The translations under genes and the position numbers were made by a program. Shown piece by piece: positions 16,152 to 17,767 of a stretch of 17,767 nucleotides of DNA. Location of the stretch: contig JADYZI010000050.1 of assembly GCA_020853255.1 (NCBI GenBank), positions 1-17,767 of the forward strand, written 5' to 3'. The notes under the pieces are model-generated. The model saw only the letters and a list, made by a program, of their open reading frames with translations. It searched no databases and was not told the origin of the DNA. Every line of letters starts with the position of its first letter. Position 1 is the first letter of the stretch. The DNA comes from Acidobacteriota bacterium. Lineage in GTDB: Bacteria; Acidobacteriota; Blastocatellia; Pyrinomonadales; Pyrinomonadaceae.

Positions 16152-17767
16152 TTACCTCTGTATCTGATACTGCGACGAGCTTGCGGTCAGGAATAAGGCC
16201 TGCCGGGCCTTGTATTCGGCCTCGATATTAAAATTGATCGCCGCACGAAGCTTTGTCTTCATCGCTTCTGACATGGTCCCGTGCATCATTTTCGAATTAA
16301 GGGCCTCGACCACCGAATTGCCGGTCGGATCTGACGTGGCCAATGCAGTAAGTTCCGATATGTCGAGCGACGTCCCGCAAGGCGTGTATGGATAAGGATC
16401 CTCGGCCGTGGCTGGTTCGAACCAAAGGCCATCACCGAGTGTCAGATAGAGCGTGAAGTTATTCTTATCGAAAGACGAACCCGTATTTGCCAGAGCAAAT
16501 TCGGGACCGAGAATGTCGGTTCCCGGCACAACATAATCGGGCGGGAAGTAACTAAAAACAGTTGGCGGCGCCCAGATCTCCTGGCCAAGGCTGCCGGTCA
16601 GCCAGCCAAAAACACCGTCACTTCGTCCCTGACACGAAGCAGGCGGAGTCGTCGAGCCGCTATTTGAATTGGTACCGGCACGAACGTTGAAAATGCGCAT
16701 TATGTTTGTGAAATACTGCAGCGGCTCACGCATCTTTCCATACGCAGGATCCGTCTTTCGGCTTCCGCGGGCCTCGAGGTCAAGCAGAACTGCCTTTACC
16801 ACCGCCTTCATATCACCACGAACGCCGGATCCGTTATTGTTGAAAGCAGCTGCAACTCGGCCCACATACGCCGGGCTTGGTTCACTCGTGACCAAATGCT
16901 GTATAAGTAGCTTTGCGACAAACGGGCCGACATTCGGATGATTGAAGATATTTTCGAGCGTCCGGGTCAGCGAATCTTCAGCGTAAGCCCGCCGATTCGC
17001 GTTGTTCGTACAATTCGTACAGGCAGCGATCACGGGGTTGGGTGCACCGGGATAATCAAACAGTGATTTCGCGGTTTGGTCATGATCGTCCGGATATAGG
17101 AGGATCATCGGGTCAATAAAATTCGGCGCCCCGAGCACAATATTCGCACATGCGGGATTCTGGGCGTTCGTACATTGCGACCAGCCGGTGAAGACCTTTG
17201 TGAACTCGCCGATCTTTGCCTGGTCGTAAGTTGGAATTCGATTTCCCTGGCCATCCAGTTGATAAGTCCCGTCCGGATTGAGCATATACAGGCCGACGGA
17301 GAAAAGCTGCAGCAGTTCGCGCGGATAATTCTCATTCGGATCATACCGCGTACTGCGGACCATATCGAGATATTCACCCATCGCCGGACTCAGTGTCATC
17401 TCGCGCATCAGGTCGCGATAATTACCGAATGCATTGCGATCGAGTATCTCGGTATATTCCTGCATCCATCGGTTTTGATAGACCGTCAACGCGGATACGA
17501 CCCAGATCTGATGCAGTGCCCATGAGACACGCCGGCGAAGTTGGTCCTCGCCGTACAAAGCCTCGAGGGCCATCCACTTTTGATTGTCGTATATCCAATA
17601 ATGGTTGCGATGGCAAAGATCGACCTCGGGGCTTGTGCCGTAATCGCCGCCGCAGCCAAGAACGGCGTCGAAGGGTTTTTGGGCAAAATTTGAGTAAGGG
17701 ATCGTAGGATAAGGCTTATAGAACTGCTCATCGATCCACCGCCTAAACCCGACCTGCCGAAGCCGGA
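16152..17767 (-). CDS. DUF1800 family protein, N-terminal end outside the window
   Basis: At least 537 codons are present and the frame is open at the right edge, so the true start is not in the window. Family hallmarks from the edge inward are RRWIDEQFYKPY, QLRRRVSWALHQIWVVS, NAFGNYRDLMREMTLSPAMG, NENYPRELLQLFSVGL, TYDQAKIGEFTKVFTGW and later LIQHLVTSEPSPAYVGRVA. Function of the family is unknown; its members are usually encoded beside DUF1501, as here, and are mostly exported. A cysteine-rich stretch (about 17030-17190: CTNAQNPACAN, then CTNCTNNANRRAY) is an insertion-like feature. An internal ATG at 17573 is not the start, because conserved family sequence lies upstream of it. The stop overlaps the DUF1501 ribosome binding site. 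Confidence 0.93.
   Translation of the reverse strand, partial: RLRQVGFRRWIDEQFYKPYPTIPYSNFAQKPFDAVLGCGGDYGTSPEVDLCHRNHYWIYDNQKWMALEALYGEDQLRRRVSWALHQIWVVSALTVYQNRWMQEYTEILDRNAFGNYRDLMREMTLSPAMGEYLDMVRSTRYDPNENYPRELLQLFSVGLYMLNPDGTYQLDGQGNRIPTYDQAKIGEFTKVFTGWSQCTNAQNPACANIVLGAPNFIDPMILLYPDDHDQTAKSLFDYPGAPNPVIAACTNCTNNANRRAYAEDSLTRTLENIFNHPNVGPFVAKLLIQHLVTSEPSPAYVGRVAAAFNNNGSGVRGDMKAVVKAVLLDLEARGSRKTDPAYGKMREPLQYFTNIMRIFNVRAGTNSNSGSTTPPASCQGRSDGVFGWLTGSLGQEIWAPPTVFSYFPPDYVVPGTDILGPEFALANTGSSFDKNNFTLYLTLGDGLWFEPATAEDPYPYTPCGTSLDISELTALATSDPTGNSVVEALNSKMMHGTMSEAMKTKLRAAINFNIEAEYKARQALFLTASSSQYQIQR

Overview
The window most likely comes from an Acidobacteriota genome, probably of the Blastocatellia/Pyrinomonadaceae type. 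This is inferred from gene content, not from a marker phylogeny. The main clues are a lipoprotein-like VWFA protein of the kind that is abundant in Acidobacteria, an adjacent DUF1800/DUF1501 pair, a B12-binding radical SAM protein, and a mid-to-high GC content with short GC-rich hairpins between genes. No CRISPR array, insertion sequence, rRNA or tRNA was found.

Layout. (1) 1-595, minus: start of the str operon, rpsL then the first 42 codons of rpsG. Inverted repeats lie before and between them, and a candidate promoter sits at 995-1023. (2) 1109-3554, minus: an RRM/RGG RNA-binding protein, an unrecognised 122-aa protein and a B12-binding radical SAM enzyme, all in the same direction. (3) 3555-4166: a long gene-free region between divergent genes. 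(4) 4167-6552, plus: an ABC-2 exporter (ATPase and permease of the NatA/NatB, YhaQ/YhaP type). (5) 6573-8534, minus: a soluble hybrid histidine kinase, convergent with the exporter. (6) 9033-10544, plus: an NtrC-type sigma54 activator. It is preceded by a near-perfect sigma54 promoter, so it probably controls its own transcription. (7) 10593-11513: three small genes between bidirectional terminators: a 48-aa membrane peptide, a GlsB/YeaQ-type membrane protein and a bacterial metallothionein. (8) 11766-13256: an unrecognised 140-aa protein divergent from a threonine/serine dehydratase. (9) 13300-17767, minus: DUF1800, DUF1501 (Tat-exported) and a VWFA protein. The VWFA reading frame carries a single in-frame TAA.

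How the genes may work together. The kinase and the NtrC-type regulator sit back to back and may form one signalling pair. The kinase ends in its own receiver domain and no Hpt protein is visible, so a direct phosphorelay is not proven. The small stress-type genes (metallothionein, GlsB-like) lie just beyond the regulator, but no sigma54 site was seen in front of them. The DUF1800/DUF1501/VWFA row looks like one transcription unit for exported proteins of unknown function.

Most noteworthy: the in-frame stop inside the VWFA domain, the sigma54 promoter in front of a sigma54 activator, and the metallothionein with an operator-like palindrome upstream. No clearly new multi-gene system was proven.
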